Positions 7,081-17,322 are shown, counted from the stretch's first letter. The stretch: 36,703 nt of DNA from Gammaproteobacteria bacterium (GCA_019235245.1 JAFAKO010000117.1:1-36703), one strand, 5' to 3'. Numbers and translations are program-made. The notes: generated by a model from the letters alone, not told the origin.

Positions 7081-8449
7081 CCGCGGCGGAGGGTTGCGTC
7101 CGCACGCGCAGCAGCGAGTAACCCGCGACCAGCAGACCGAACCACAGCGGGGCCACGTACAGGGCGACACGTGTATCGGGTCGTTTCGCCAGCAGCAGCG
7201 CGACCAGCACCAGGAATGCCAGCACCAGCCAGTTGACGACCGGGGCGCCGGGCATGCGGAAGGGCGCCGCGGGCACCCGGCCGGCCGCCACCGCACGGCG
7301 ATAGTTGGCGTGTGACACGAGGATGATTCCCCAGGTCCAGAGCGTGCCGACCAGCGCGACGCTGGTCACGATGGTGAACACGCGTTCCGGAACCAGATAG
7401 TTGAGCACTACACCGATCAGCATCATCGCGGCCGAGGCGTGGATGCCGGCCGCCGGCACCTGCTGTCGATTCAAGGACCTGAAGACGCGTGGCGCCTGGC
7501 CGCGCTGCGCGAGCGTCCACAGCATCCGTCCGGTGCTGAACAGTCCACTGTTGCAGGATGAGGCCGCCGCGGTGATCACGACCAGGTTGATGATGCTGGC
7601 CGCGGCCGGCAGGCCGAGCTTGCCGAATACCGCCACGAACGGACTCATCTTCGGGTCGAGCTGCGTCCAGGGGACGAGCGACATGATGATGAGCAGCGCA
7701 CCGAGGTAGAAGATCAGGATGCGCGCAATGATGCCGTTGGTGGCCCGCGGCAGCACCACCGCCGGATCTTCCGCCTCGCCGGCGGTCACTCCGATGAGCT
7801 CCACTCCCTCGTAGGCGAACATCACGATCTGCAGCGACAGCAGCACGGCAATCACGCCGGCGGGGAGAAAGCCCCCGTACGACCAGAGATTGGAGAACCG
7901 CGCGGTCGGCCCGAGCGCACCGGTGTGGAACAGGATTACGCTCAGGCCGGCGAGAATCAGCGCCACGATGGTGACGACCTTGATGAGCGCGAACCAGAAC
8001 TCGAGCTCGCCGAACACCCGTACCGCCAGCAGGTTCACGCCGTACAGCACCACCAGCGCAACGAGCGGCGGGATCCATTGCGGCAGCTGCGGCAGCCAGA
8101 AATTGACGTAGATGCCGATGGCGGTGATCTCGGCCATCACGGTGACCACCCATGCGAACCAGTAGGACCAGCCGGTGATGAACCCCGGCAACGGTCCGCA
8201 GAACTCTTCGGCGTACGTCGCGAATGAGCCGGCCACCGGGCGGTAGGTGAGCAGCTCTCCGAGCGCGCGCATGATGAAAAAGATCGCCACGCCCCCCACC
8301 GCGTAGGCGAGCAGCAGGCCGGGGCCCGCCTCGTGTATCGCCTTGGCGGAGCCAAGGAACAGGCCGACCCCGATCGTGCCGCCGATCGCGATGAGCTGAA
8401 TGTGGCGGTTGCGCAGGTTGCGTGCCAGGGGCGATTCGGTGTGCGGCAT
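7073..8449 (-). CDS. Amino acid permease, APC superfamily (AAT-like)
   Basis: MPHTESPLARNLRNRHIQLIAIGGTIGVGLFLGSAKAIHEAGPGLLLAYAVGGVAIFFIMRALGEL..., 12-TM APC pattern. Overlaps the convergent SDR by 8 bp. Confidence 0.92.
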   Translation of the reverse strand: MPHTESPLARNLRNRHIQLIAIGGTIGVGLFLGSAKAIHEAGPGLLLAYAVGGVAIFFIMRALGELLTYRPVAGSFATYAEEFCGPLPGFITGWSYWFAWVVTVMAEITAIGIYVNFWLPQLPQWIPPLVALVVLYGVNLLAVRVFGELEFWFALIKVVTIVALILAGLSVILFHTGALGPTARFSNLWSYGGFLPAGVIAVLLSLQIVMFAYEGVELIGVTAGEAEDPAVVLPRATNGIIARILIFYLGALLIIMSLVPWTQLDPKMSPFVAVFGKLGLPAAASIINLVVITAAASSCNSGLFSTGRMLWTLAQRGQAPRVFRSLNRQQVPAAGIHASAAMMLIGVVLNYLVPERVFTIVTSVALVGTLWTWGIILVSHANYRRAVAAGRVPAAPFRMPGAPVVNWLVLAFLVLVALLLAKRPDTRVALYVAPLWFGLLVAGYSLLRVRTQPSAAAS

Positions 8450-8480
8450 GGTGGGTTCCCTGTGGCGAGCGGGAGTTTGT

Positions 8481-10253
8481 TCAGGGCGGCGGCCCGAGCA
8501 GCGCGTAGCGTCTGCCCTGTGGCAGCTCGTAGCGCTGCACGAGTGAGGCGCTGCCCGCCCGGATGAGCTCGCCCGCGACCCCATCCCCTGGAGGGCGCGG
8601 GGGGAGGAAGCGGGCGAGCCAGTCGGTCAGTGCGCCGGGCGCATGTCCGGGAAGCAATACGAGCACCCGCGCCGTGGGTCCCTGCGTGCGGAACCAGGCG
8701 GCGACGCGTCCGCTTGCAGTCGCGTTGGCGGGTGCATCCCCGGTTGCGCCGAGCAAGGTGAAGCGCGTGCTGAGGCCGCGATCGAGCATTGCGATCGTCG
8801 TCTCATCCGGTTCCAGCAGTGCCAGGGGCTCGTGCGCCGTGTCCGCATGGATGCGCCGGGCGAGCGCCGGCAGGTCCTGCCAGCGGTCGAAGATCGGAAA
8901 TAGCGCGAGCGCCATGAGGCACACCGCGACGGTATAACCGCTGTAGAGCCAGGTGAGGCTGCGCTGCAGGTCGCCGGCGCGCTGGGCACCTGCGGCGCAC
9001 AGCAGTGCGAGATGTGTCGCTGCGAGAATGGCGAGCGCGATGAGCGTACCGCTTGCCCACCGCGCTTCGCCGGCCGCCGCAAAGAGGAGGATGGCCGCGG
9101 CGAAGGCCCAGGCGATGAGCGCGACCAGGTAGCGGCTGAGGCGCAGTGCGAGGCGATCCAGCCGAGCCGGTGCTTGCTGCGCCGCCTGCGCCCAGAGACC
9201 CGCGAGCATACCGAAGCCGAGCACTGCCGGCGCCGCGTAGACATCGCGCGCGGTGGCGGCGAGTGACAGCAGCACCAGAAAGGGCAGGCAGGAGCACAGC
9301 GCAAACCGCCAGGCCGTCGCGTGCGCGGCTCCCGTACGCGCCTCCCGCCACGCCCGCACCAGCGCCGCGGCGACGATGAGTGTCCAGGGCAGGAGATAGA
9401 CGGGCAGCTCGAGCAGGTACTTTCCCGGCGAATTGCGATGTCCGCTCGTGTAGTCGAGGGCCGCGGGCGCTGCGACCCGGGTGAAGCGCCCCATGAGGTT
9501 GTGCCAGAAGAGCGCTTGCAGCGTCGCGGCGGCGTTGGGCTCCTGCAGAATGGCGAGCAGCCACGGACCGATGAGCAGCGCCTGCAGCAGGAAGCCGACG
9601 TAGAGCTCCCAGCGACGCAGCTCCTGCCAGCGCCTTTCCCAGCCGATGAGCGCGAGCAGCGCGAGCGATGGTATCAGCCAGCCGGGGGCGCTCTTCGCCA
9701 TGAAGCCGATCGCCGCTCCGAGGTGCATGAGGAGGTAGCCGCGTAACTTGGCGCGCCCCGGCGCGGCCCGGTAGCCGCGCCACGCCCCCGCCAGCGCGAG
9801 CGCGCCGGCGGCGAACAGGCACGCATCGGGCGCCAGCCACGCGCTCACCCGAAATGCGATGAGCGCGCTCATCGCAACGAGTGCCGTGAAGACCGCCGCC
9901 ACGAGGTTCGCCTGCATGGCGAGCGACAGTGCGGCGAGGCTCAGTGCGGCGATCACGGCATACGCAAGCTGCGGTGCGCGCACCGCGGCCGGGAAGTCGC
10001 CGAATGCCCGGATCGATGCCGCGGCGACCCAGTAGGTGAGGGGCGGCTTCTCGAGAAAGGGCCGCTCTGCCAGGTGCGGCAGGGTGCGATCGCCCTGCAG
10101 GCTCATGCGCCAGGCGATGTCCGCCTCCCGCGGTTCGTCCGGCGTCCACAGGCCGCGGCCGAAGATGCCGACCAGCCACAGTGGCGCGAGTGCCATGACG
10201 ACGAGCAGACCCGCCGAGCGCGCGGGCGCCAACGATCGCGGCGGTGTGACCAA
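8481..10253 (-). CDS. ArnT-like glycosyltransferase (dolichyl-phosphate-mannose-protein mannosyltransferase family)
   Basis: LWTPDEPREADIAWRMSLQGDRTLPHLAERPFLEKPPLTYWVAA, a conserved PMT/ArnT N-terminal motif, then many TM helices. Confidence 0.88.
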   Translation of the reverse strand: MVTPPRSLAPARSAGLLVVMALAPLWLVGIFGRGLWTPDEPREADIAWRMSLQGDRTLPHLAERPFLEKPPLTYWVAAASIRAFGDFPAAVRAPQLAYAVIAALSLAALSLAMQANLVAAVFTALVAMSALIAFRVSAWLAPDACLFAAGALALAGAWRGYRAAPGRAKLRGYLLMHLGAAIGFMAKSAPGWLIPSLALLALIGWERRWQELRRWELYVGFLLQALLIGPWLLAILQEPNAAATLQALFWHNLMGRFTRVAAPAALDYTSGHRNSPGKYLLELPVYLLPWTLIVAAALVRAWREARTGAAHATAWRFALCSCLPFLVLLSLAATARDVYAAPAVLGFGMLAGLWAQAAQQAPARLDRLALRLSRYLVALIAWAFAAAILLFAAAGEARWASGTLIALAILAATHLALLCAAGAQRAGDLQRSLTWLYSGYTVAVCLMALALFPIFDRWQDLPALARRIHADTAHEPLALLEPDETTIAMLDRGLSTRFTLLGATGDAPANATASGRVAAWFRTQGPTARVLVLLPGHAPGALTDWLARFLPPRPPGDGVAGELIRAGSASLVQRYELPQGRRYALLGPPP

Positions 10254-10301
10254 CAGCTCCCCTCGAGGGCTCGACCTTATCGTGGCGCGATTATGCGCAC
10301 G

Positions 10302-11126
10302 TCAGACGGGCAGGGAGTAGCGCACCACCATCCGTACGATCCGCGCATGATCGCTCGACCAGTGCTCGAACCCCTGGCAGACCTGCCGGGTGGCGCCATC
10401 GGGCGTGCTTTCGGAGTAGGTGGCAGCGAAGCGTGCTTCGCCCGACTCCTGCCCCGGGAGGTAGCGGCTCGAGCTCCAGGGCGCGTTGGAATCGGCGGCG
10501 CGGCTGAACAGGGCCACTTCGGTCACGCTGGCATTGGCGGGGATGCTGGCGCACAGGGCGACCGGGCTCGCCTCGGTTTCGGTGCAGGGGCGGGCGCCGG
10601 GGGCTGCAGCGTCGGGCGCTGCAGGGGCTGATGCGGTAGCCCCGGTGGGCGTTGCGGCAGCCGGCACGGTCGTGGTGGCGGCCGCGGCGGCCAGCACCGG
10701 CGGTGAACCACGGCAGGCGGGTACGCTCGCCATCACCACGACCCCTTCGTTGCCGAGCCGGCGCAGTACGCCGTTCTCGATCTCGGCACGCTCGCTGCCG
10801 CGCGTGAGCTCGAGCGCACTCGCAGTGCGGCTGATCTCGGAGACGCGTGCCTGCAGCTCGCGCTGCATCACCGCCTGCGCGGCACGCTCTCCCGATGTGA
10901 GCCACTGGGAGAGTGCGAAGCCGCACACGCCGGCGGCGCCGATCACCGCGAACAGGATAATCATCTGCAGGCGGTTGCGGCGCCGGGATGCGGCTGAGGA
11001 ACGGCCGGCCGCCGCCTCGCGCAGCAGCGCCGAGCGCAGCTGCACGAACGACGCCGACAGCGTCGCGGTTCCCGCGATGATGGCGGCGAGCACTGAGTCG
11101 GGTATCGACATGGGCGCTTCCGGCAA
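10302..11126 (-). CDS. Hypothetical single-pass membrane protein with Ala/Pro/Thr-rich linker
   Basis: RNRLQMIILFAVIGAAGVCGFALSQWL TM segment; low-complexity linker VLAAAAATTTVPAAATPTGATASAPAAPDAAAPGA. The true start may be the internal MSIPDSV. Confidence 0.7.
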   Translation of the reverse strand: MPEAPMSIPDSVLAAIIAGTATLSASFVQLRSALLREAAAGRSSAASRRRNRLQMIILFAVIGAAGVCGFALSQWLTSGERAAQAVMQRELQARVSEISRTASALELTRGSERAEIENGVLRRLGNEGVVVMASVPACRGSPPVLAAAAATTTVPAAATPTGATASAPAAPDAAAPGARPCTETEASPVALCASIPANASVTEVALFSRAADSNAPWSSSRYLPGQESGEARFAATYSESTPDGATRQVCQGFEHWSSDHARIVRMVVRYSLPV

Positions 11127-11205
11127 GCTCAGCGTGCGACGCTAGCACGGCCGATCGTCGGACTGCGGCGCGCCCGCCCACCTTATCGAAAAACCGCGAT
11201 GCGCA

Positions 11206-12714
11206 TCACAGCGGGCGGGCCGCGCGGCCCGCGAGCCAGCGCTCGAGCGGACTCAAGTCCACGCCCAGCAGATGCAGACCGAGCTTCGAGCGTCTCCAGA
11301 GAATATCCGCAGCGGTGCGTGCGAATTCCTCGCGGTACAGGTATTCGACCTCACGCTCGTAGAGCTGCGGCAACAGCTCCGGCCCCAGATCGGTGAGTGC
11401 GGCCGCATCGCCCAGCAGCCGCTCGATGCGTGCACCATAGGCATGCGCATAGCGTCGCCGCAGGCTGGCCGGCAGCCAGGGGTAGCGCCGGGCGAGCAGG
11501 CGTTGGAATACTGCGAGACTGCCGTGGGGCAACTCACCTCCGGGGAGCGTCGCCGCCGCCGTCCAGCGCGGTGCATGCAACCCGAGTGGCTCCGCCAGCA
11601 GCCCGATGGCGTCCTCCGCGAGGCGTCGATGGGTCGTGATCTTGCCACCGAATACCGAGAGCAGCGGCGCCGGCTGCCGCTCGAGCTCGAGTGCGTAGTC
11701 GCGCGTTACCCGCGTCGGATCGCTCGACTCGTCCTCGAGCAGCGGCCGCACCCCCGAGTAGCTCCAGAGGATGTCGGCGGCGCCGATCGGGCGGCGGAAG
11801 TAGCGGTTGATGAGCGCGCACAGGTAACTCGTCTCGTCAGCGCTGATGTGCACCGCCGCCGGATCGCCGTGAAAATCCACATCGGTCGTCCCGATGAGCG
11901 TGAAGTCCTGGTGATAGGGAATCGCGAACACGATGCGCCGGTCTTCGTTCTGAAACACATACGCGAAGCGGTGCGTGAAGAGGCGCGGGACCACGATGTG
12001 GCTCCCCTGGACGAGGCGCAGGTGGTGCTGCGCCCGCCCGGGCAGCGCCGCGGCGAGCACGGCACTCGCCCACGGGCCGGTAGCGTTGGCCACCGCCCGC
12101 GCCCACACCTCGCGCGGGCCGGCCGGGCCGCGCAGCAGCGCCCACCAGCCTCCCTCGCGCGCGCGCAGCTGCTCGCAGCGCGTGCGTGTCAGGATCAGTG
12201 CGCCACGCATCTGCGCATCGAGCGCATTGAGCACCACCAGGCGGGCATCATCGACCTGAACGTCGGAGTACACGAACCCGCGCCGGTAGGGTGCCTGCAG
12301 CGGAGCGCCGGCGACGTGGGTGCGCAGATCGATCGACGCGGAGGCGGGGAGCCTGTGGCGTCGCGCGAGATGATCGTAGAGGAACAATCCCGCGCGGATC
12401 ATCCACGCCGGCCGCAGGTGCGCCGCGTGCGGCATCACGAAGCGCAGCGGCCGCATGATGTGCGGAGCGGCGGCGAGCAGCCGCTCGCGCTCCTCCAGCG
12501 CCTTGCGCACCAGCGCGAAGTGGAACTCCTCGAGGTAGCGCAGCCCGCCGTGGATCAGCCCGGTGCTGGCGGAGGAGGTGTGTGCAGCCAGGTCATCCTG
12601 CTCGCACAGAATGACCGCAAGCCCGCGGCCGGCCGCGTCGCGGGCGATGCCGCAGCCGTTGACCCCACCGCCGATGATCAGGAGGTCGCAGCTTGCCGGT
12701 GCACCGTCGCTCAC
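11206..12714 (-). CDS. glpD: Glycerol-3-phosphate dehydrogenase
   Basis: CDLLIIGGGVNGCGIARDAAGRGLAVILCEQDDLAAHTSSASTGLIHGGLRYLE..., canonical GlpD. Confidence 0.95.
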   Translation of the reverse strand: MSDGAPASCDLLIIGGGVNGCGIARDAAGRGLAVILCEQDDLAAHTSSASTGLIHGGLRYLEEFHFALVRKALEERERLLAAAPHIMRPLRFVMPHAAHLRPAWMIRAGLFLYDHLARRHRLPASASIDLRTHVAGAPLQAPYRRGFVYSDVQVDDARLVVLNALDAQMRGALILTRTRCEQLRAREGGWWALLRGPAGPREVWARAVANATGPWASAVLAAALPGRAQHHLRLVQGSHIVVPRLFTHRFAYVFQNEDRRIVFAIPYHQDFTLIGTTDVDFHGDPAAVHISADETSYLCALINRYFRRPIGAADILWSYSGVRPLLEDESSDPTRVTRDYALELERQPAPLLSVFGGKITTHRRLAEDAIGLLAEPLGLHAPRWTAAATLPGGELPHGSLAVFQRLLARRYPWLPASLRRRYAHAYGARIERLLGDAAALTDLGPELLPQLYEREVEYLYREEFARTAADILWRRSKLGLHLLGVDLSPLERWLAGRAARPL

Positions 12715-12718
12715 GCCT

Positions 12719-13648
12719 TCACGGGGTCGTGTGGCGCGGCGCCTGCCGGCCGTAGTAGTCGGGATAATCCGCGCTGAGACCCTTGAAGCGGCGATGGATC
12801 CACAGGTACTGCTCGGGCACGAGTTGCACCTGCGCCTCGATCATCCGATAGAAGCGTGCGGTGTCCTCGACCGCGCAATCGCTCGGAAAGTCCTCGAGTG
12901 GCGGGTGGATGACCCCGCGGTAGCCCTCGGTACCGGGCAGGCGGTAGAAGAAGTACGGCAGCACCGGTGCGCCGGTCATGCGCGCAAACCGTGAGGTGAG
13001 CGTGTTGCTCGCCGCGGGAATGCCGAACAGCGGCACCATCTCCGCGCCCTTCTTGCGATAGCTCTGGTCGGGGGCGTACCAGACGCACTCGTTGCGGCGC
13101 AGCGCGGAGACGAACGCACGGATGTCATCGCGTGGAATCCCGTACGCGCCGTAACGGGCGCGAAAGCGTTCGAATGCGTACGCGATGACCTCGTTCTTCG
13201 GCGGCCGGTAGAGGAACCCGGCGGGAGCCACGGTGATGAGCGCGCGACCGGCGAGCTCCATGGAGGTGAAGTGCGCGGTCAGCACGATCGCGCCGCGGCC
13301 GCGCGCGAGCGCGGCGCGCAGGTGCTCGGCACCTTCCATGTGCAGGAGCTTGGCGAAACGCTCCGGCCGCGCCCACCAGGCGAATGGAATCTCGAGCAGC
13401 GCCACGCCGAGGCTGGCGAAGTGCTCCCGGAGGAGCCGCTCGCGTGCCTGCGCTGACAGCTCCGGCATACACAGCTCGAGATTGCGCCGCGCCGTGTTGG
13501 CGAACCCCACGGTTACCCAGCGCAGTACGGTTCCGAGCCCGCGCCCGATGTGCACGATGGCGGGGAAGGGCAGGAAAGCCAGCAGCCGCAGCAGCCCGAG
13601 GCCGGCCCACGTGAGCCAGTAGCGCGGTGCGAGCAGCCGCAGTCGCAT
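12719..13648 (-). CDS. Lysophospholipid/lipid A acyltransferase family (LpxL/HtrB-like)
   Basis: MRLRLLAPRYWLTWAGLGLLRLLAFLPFPAIVHIGRGLGTVLR..., VLTAHFTSMELAGRAL, YAPDQSYRKKGAEMVPLFGIPAASNT. Confidence 0.9.
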   Translation of the reverse strand: MRLRLLAPRYWLTWAGLGLLRLLAFLPFPAIVHIGRGLGTVLRWVTVGFANTARRNLELCMPELSAQARERLLREHFASLGVALLEIPFAWWARPERFAKLLHMEGAEHLRAALARGRGAIVLTAHFTSMELAGRALITVAPAGFLYRPPKNEVIAYAFERFRARYGAYGIPRDDIRAFVSALRRNECVWYAPDQSYRKKGAEMVPLFGIPAASNTLTSRFARMTGAPVLPYFFYRLPGTEGYRGVIHPPLEDFPSDCAVEDTARFYRMIEAQVQLVPEQYLWIHRRFKGLSADYPDYYGRQAPRHTTP

Positions 13649-13719
13649 CGATACCCCCGTGAGCGTCGGCGCCGATTCGCCGCGAGAATACCCGATTCGC
13701 GGTCGGCAACTGTGTTCCA

Positions 13720-14886
13720 ATGCGGCCCATGCGCTCAGCAGAACGGCGAACCTGGCTGATCGCCGGGAGCGTACTGCTGTGCCTGGCGCTGCTCGCCCTC
13801 CTCGCGGGCCGCTACCTGCCGCCGCGCTGGGCGCTCGCTCTGCACCTCGGCCCGGCGCGCGAGCTGGTTGCCGGAGGGAACAGCGCGCCGGCGCCGCGCG
13901 TCACCCCGGACAGCGAACAGCTCGATGCCGCCGTGCTCGAGGCGGCGGCCCGTTATGCCGGTGAGCACCGCTCGCTCGCCCTCATCGTCAGCCGCCATGA
14001 GCACATCGTGTTCGAGCGCTACTGGGGTGGCAGCGGTTTCGACACGCTCGCGGACGCGCAATCCTTCACGCGGCTGCTGGCGGCGCTCGCCGCGGGCGCA
14101 GCCTTCTCGCACCGCCTCATCGGCTGGCCGGATGAGCCGGTGAGCGCCTTCATCGGCGAGTGGCGCGCCGATCCCCGCGGCGAGATAACCGTGCGCGACC
14201 TGCTGCAGATGTCGAGCGGTCTCGCTGCCAGCCCCGATGCCGGCGCGACGCACGATCTTCCTGCGGCGCTGCTGAGCACCCGCCTCGCCCGTACCCCGGG
14301 CCTCACCCGCAGCGAGCAGGCGAGCGATCCGCAGCTGCTCGCGCTCGTGATCGAGCGGGCGAGCAGGGAGCGCTACGCGAGTTACCTTTCGCAGGCGCTG
14401 TGGCGCCGCATCGGTGCGGCCGATGCATGGCTGACGCTCGATCACACCGGCGGTACGGCGCATGCCGACTGCTGCATGCTGGCGCACCAGGGCGACTGGA
14501 TCCGCATCGGACAGCTGCTGCTGCGCGATGGCAATTACCGCGGCGATGAGGTCATCCGGCCTGGCTGGGTGATGCTCATGCGCACCCCGGCGCGCTCGGA
14601 TCCGCAGTACGGTGCCTACCTGCGCGTGCGTTGGCCGCCCGCGGCAACGGGCCGCGAGGCACCCGCCGCGCGCGACCTGTTCGCCGTGGCGGGCGCAGGG
14701 GGCAACCGCCTGTGGCTCGTGCCATCTCTGCAGCTGGCCATCCTGTGCACCGGCAGTGAGGCCGGGCGCGACGCGGCCTGGGACGACAATCACCTGCCGA
14801 ACCTGGTGATCACCGCCGCGCGCGACGCGCTGCCACCGGCCGCCCAGCCCGGCGCGGATGTCTCGGCGATCGTGCCCGGGCACTAG
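13720..14886 (+). CDS. Serine hydrolase / beta-lactamase-like protein (probably catalytically degenerate)
   Basis: ALIVSRHEHIVFERYWGGSGFDTLADAQSFTRLLAALAAG..., ITVRDLLQMSSGLAASPDAG, beta-lactamase/6-aminohexanoate-dimer-hydrolase-like layout. N-terminal TM anchor. Confidence 0.82.
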   Translation: MRPMRSAERRTWLIAGSVLLCLALLALLAGRYLPPRWALALHLGPARELVAGGNSAPAPRVTPDSEQLDAAVLEAAARYAGEHRSLALIVSRHEHIVFERYWGGSGFDTLADAQSFTRLLAALAAGAAFSHRLIGWPDEPVSAFIGEWRADPRGEITVRDLLQMSSGLAASPDAGATHDLPAALLSTRLARTPGLTRSEQASDPQLLALVIERASRERYASYLSQALWRRIGAADAWLTLDHTGGTAHADCCMLAHQGDWIRIGQLLLRDGNYRGDEVIRPGWVMLMRTPARSDPQYGAYLRVRWPPAATGREAPAARDLFAVAGAGGNRLWLVPSLQLAILCTGSEAGRDAAWDDNHLPNLVITAARDALPPAAQPGADVSAIVPGH

Positions 14887-14907
14887 GCTCCGCAAAGGTC
14901 CGCCAGC

Positions 14908-16077
14908 TTGCCGCGACAGCTTGCAGCTCTGTTCTGCTTCTGCGTCATCGATACCCTCGGGTTCGGCATCCTCATCCCCCTGGTGCCGTACATGGCGGAC
15001 CGGTTCGGCACCGCCCCGCAATTCATCACGCCGGTGCTCGGGAGCTACTCGCTCTGTCAGCTGCTCGCTGCGCCCTGGTGGGGTCGCCTCAGCGACCGTT
15101 ACGGACGCCGGCCGATCCTCATGAGCAGTCTCGCAGGCGCCTGCGCCTCCTACGTGCTGCTCGCCTTCGCGCAGAACATCTGGTGGCTGCTCGTCTCCCG
15201 CATGCTCGCCGGCGCCATGGCCGGCAACATCGCTGCGGCTTTTGCCTACGCGGCGGATGTGAGCGAGCCGCAGAAACGCGCCGCCACCCTCGGCGTGGTG
15301 GGCGCCGCCATCGGCATCGGCTTCACCCTCGGCCAGCCGCTCGGCGGACTGCTCGCAGGTGGCGAGCCGCGCGGCGCCAATTTCGCCCTGCCCGCGGCGG
15401 TCTCCGTAGGTACGAGCCTGCTCGCCATCGTGCTCGTGCGGTTCGTCCTCCCGGAGAGCCACACCGCCGAGCACCGGCGCCAGCATCCTGACGAGCCGCG
15501 GCGCGGCGCCTGGCGGTTGCTCGGCGCGCGCCAGGCGCTGGCACTGCTCGCGGCGTCGACGCTCGTGGTCACCTATTCGCAGTCGATTCTCGAGTCGATC
15601 TTCGCCATCTGGGCGCTGCATCGCTACGGCTTCGGGCCGCGCGCGGTTGGTTTCCTGCTGTTTGCCGTCGCGTTGCCGGCGCTGATCATGCAGGGCGGGC
15701 TGGTGCGATGGCTGGCGCCGCGGCTCGGCGAGGGTCGCCTCGCGAGTGCGGGCGTGCTGGCATACGTGCTCGGCCTGGTGCTGCTCGGCTGCGCCGGCTC
15801 GCTCGCCGTGACGGTGAGCGGGCTGCTCCTGTGTGGCCTCGGACTCGGCGCCTACAACCCGAGCGCCTCCGCGCTCGCCTCGAAACAGTCGCGCGGCCAT
15901 GATCGCGGCGCGGTGATGGGCGCCTACACGGCAAGCGCCAGTCTCGCGCGGGTGCTCGGTCCCTTCAGCTCCGGTGCGCTGTATGTAGCGGTAGGTCCGG
16001 CGGCGCCGTTCCTGGTCGGCGCCTGCGTCACGTTGCCGGCGGTCTATCTGGTGCGTCGCGCAGCGGCACTCAGCTAA
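14908..16077 (+). CDS. MFS transporter (TetA/DHA1 type)
   Basis: TTG start; DTLGFGILIPLVPYMADRFG, GRLSDRYGRRPILM (motif A), GAAIGIGFTLGQPLGGLLAG. Confidence 0.92.
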   Translation: MPRQLAALFCFCVIDTLGFGILIPLVPYMADRFGTAPQFITPVLGSYSLCQLLAAPWWGRLSDRYGRRPILMSSLAGACASYVLLAFAQNIWWLLVSRMLAGAMAGNIAAAFAYAADVSEPQKRAATLGVVGAAIGIGFTLGQPLGGLLAGGEPRGANFALPAAVSVGTSLLAIVLVRFVLPESHTAEHRRQHPDEPRRGAWRLLGARQALALLAASTLVVTYSQSILESIFAIWALHRYGFGPRAVGFLLFAVALPALIMQGGLVRWLAPRLGEGRLASAGVLAYVLGLVLLGCAGSLAVTVSGLLLCGLGLGAYNPSASALASKQSRGHDRGAVMGAYTASASLARVLGPFSSGALYVAVGPAAPFLVGACVTLPAVYLVRRAAALS

Positions 16078-16391
16078 CTTCCCGCGGACTCGACCTCGAT
16101 GACACCGGCGACCACCTGCAGCGCGTAGCTCGCGAGCGGCTGTACGGCGGGTGGCGCCAGCACCCGCCCGTCGCGCAGGTCGAACGCCGCACCGTGCAGC
16201 GGGCAGATCACGCGTGTCGAGCGCAGGCGACCCTCGCACAGTCGCGCCTCCGCATGCGTGCACACGTTGTCGAGCGCGAACACCCCGGCGCTTGTGTGGC
16301 AGATGAGAAGCTCGCGTGCCCCGAGCAGGCAGGCGCGCATGGTGCCGCGCGGCAGCTCGCTCAGCTTCAGCAGCGGCGCAAACTGCGCCAT
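16074..16391 (-). CDS. Rieske [2Fe-2S] ferredoxin
   Basis: CTHAEARLCEGRL...CPLHGAAFDLRDGRV, the Rieske CxH...CxxH motif. Confidence 0.93.
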   Translation of the reverse strand: MAQFAPLLKLSELPRGTMRACLLGARELLICHTSAGVFALDNVCTHAEARLCEGRLRSTRVICPLHGAAFDLRDGRVLAPPAVQPLASYALQVVAGVIEVESAGS

Positions 16392-16398
16392 GGGGCTG

Positions 16399-17322
16399 CT
16401 AGAACTCGATCTCGGTCTGGAAGATCGATACGGCCTGGCCGCTGATCCAGACGCCGGCGAGCTCGCCGCCCGCGAACTCGAGCTCGACCTCCACTCGCCC
16501 CGGCCGATGCAGCGAGTGACCCTGGATGCCCGAGAAGCGCGAGCGCTCGCCATTGCGCTCGAGCAGGCCGAGCCCGGCAAGGTAGGCGCCGAGCAGGCCG
16601 TGAGCGTTGCCGCTCACCGGATCCTCGGCGATGCCGAGCGCTGGACAGAACATGCGCGCCTCGGTGAGGTGATCGGCGACGTTGGATACCAGCGTGAACA
16701 CGAAGTACCCGCCGGCACCGATCTGCGCCGAGAGTGTCGTGAGGCGGGCGAGGTCGGGCTTCAGGTGCTTGAGCGGCTCGGGACCGCGCACGCCGATCAG
16801 CAAGCGCGTGCCGGCCGCGCCCACGATGCGCGGCGGGATGCGCGTGTCGAGACTTTCGGAGGCGAGCGCCAGTGCATCGAGAACCGCGAGACGCTCGCGG
16901 TCGTTGAGCTCGCGCCCGATCGGCGGCGGGCTGCGGCGGATGGCGATGCGGCGCTCCTCATCGCTGCCGCGCACCTCGACATCGACGATCCCGGCCTTGG
17001 ATTTCTGCCGCTGCCAGCGCGGCGCCTCGTGGCGGCGCGAGAGTACGTACTGTGCGGCGATGGTAGCGTGGCCGACGAAGCCGGCCTCGCTGCGTGGGGT
17101 GAAGAATCGTGCCCGTACCGTGTGATCGTCGGCATCGGGGGAGAGGATGAAGGCGGTTTCGGCGTTGTTGAGCTCGCGCGCGATGGCGAGCATCTGCGCC
17201 TCCGAGAGCGCGTCCGCGTTGAGCACCACGCCGGTCGGGTTGCCGGTGAAGGGCTCACGGGTGAAGGCATCGACCTGATGGACCTGGACCTTCCGCGTCA
17301 TGTGCTCATCCGCCGTTTCCAC
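16399..17322 (-). CDS. PhzF family isomerase/epimerase
   Basis: VDAFTREPFTGNPTGVVLNADALSEAQMLAIARELNNAETAFILSP; PVSGNAHGLLGAYL. Confidence 0.93.
   Translation of the reverse strand: METADEHMTRKVQVHQVDAFTREPFTGNPTGVVLNADALSEAQMLAIARELNNAETAFILSPDADDHTVRARFFTPRSEAGFVGHATIAAQYVLSRRHEAPRWQRQKSKAGIVDVEVRGSDEERRIAIRRSPPPIGRELNDRERLAVLDALALASESLDTRIPPRIVGAAGTRLLIGVRGPEPLKHLKPDLARLTTLSAQIGAGGYFVFTLVSNVADHLTEARMFCPALGIAEDPVSGNAHGLLGAYLAGLGLLERNGERSRFSGIQGHSLHRPGRVEVELEFAGGELAGVWISGQAVSIFQTEIEF

Noticed and set aside
10523-10711. Proline-rich minus ORF
   Set aside because: Alternate-frame reading of the Ala/Pro/Thr linker of the 10302-11126 membrane protein.
13735-16263. 842-aa minus-strand ORF
   Set aside because: Antisense to the serine-hydrolase-like and MFS genes. 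Composition is typical of a shadow frame; no motifs.
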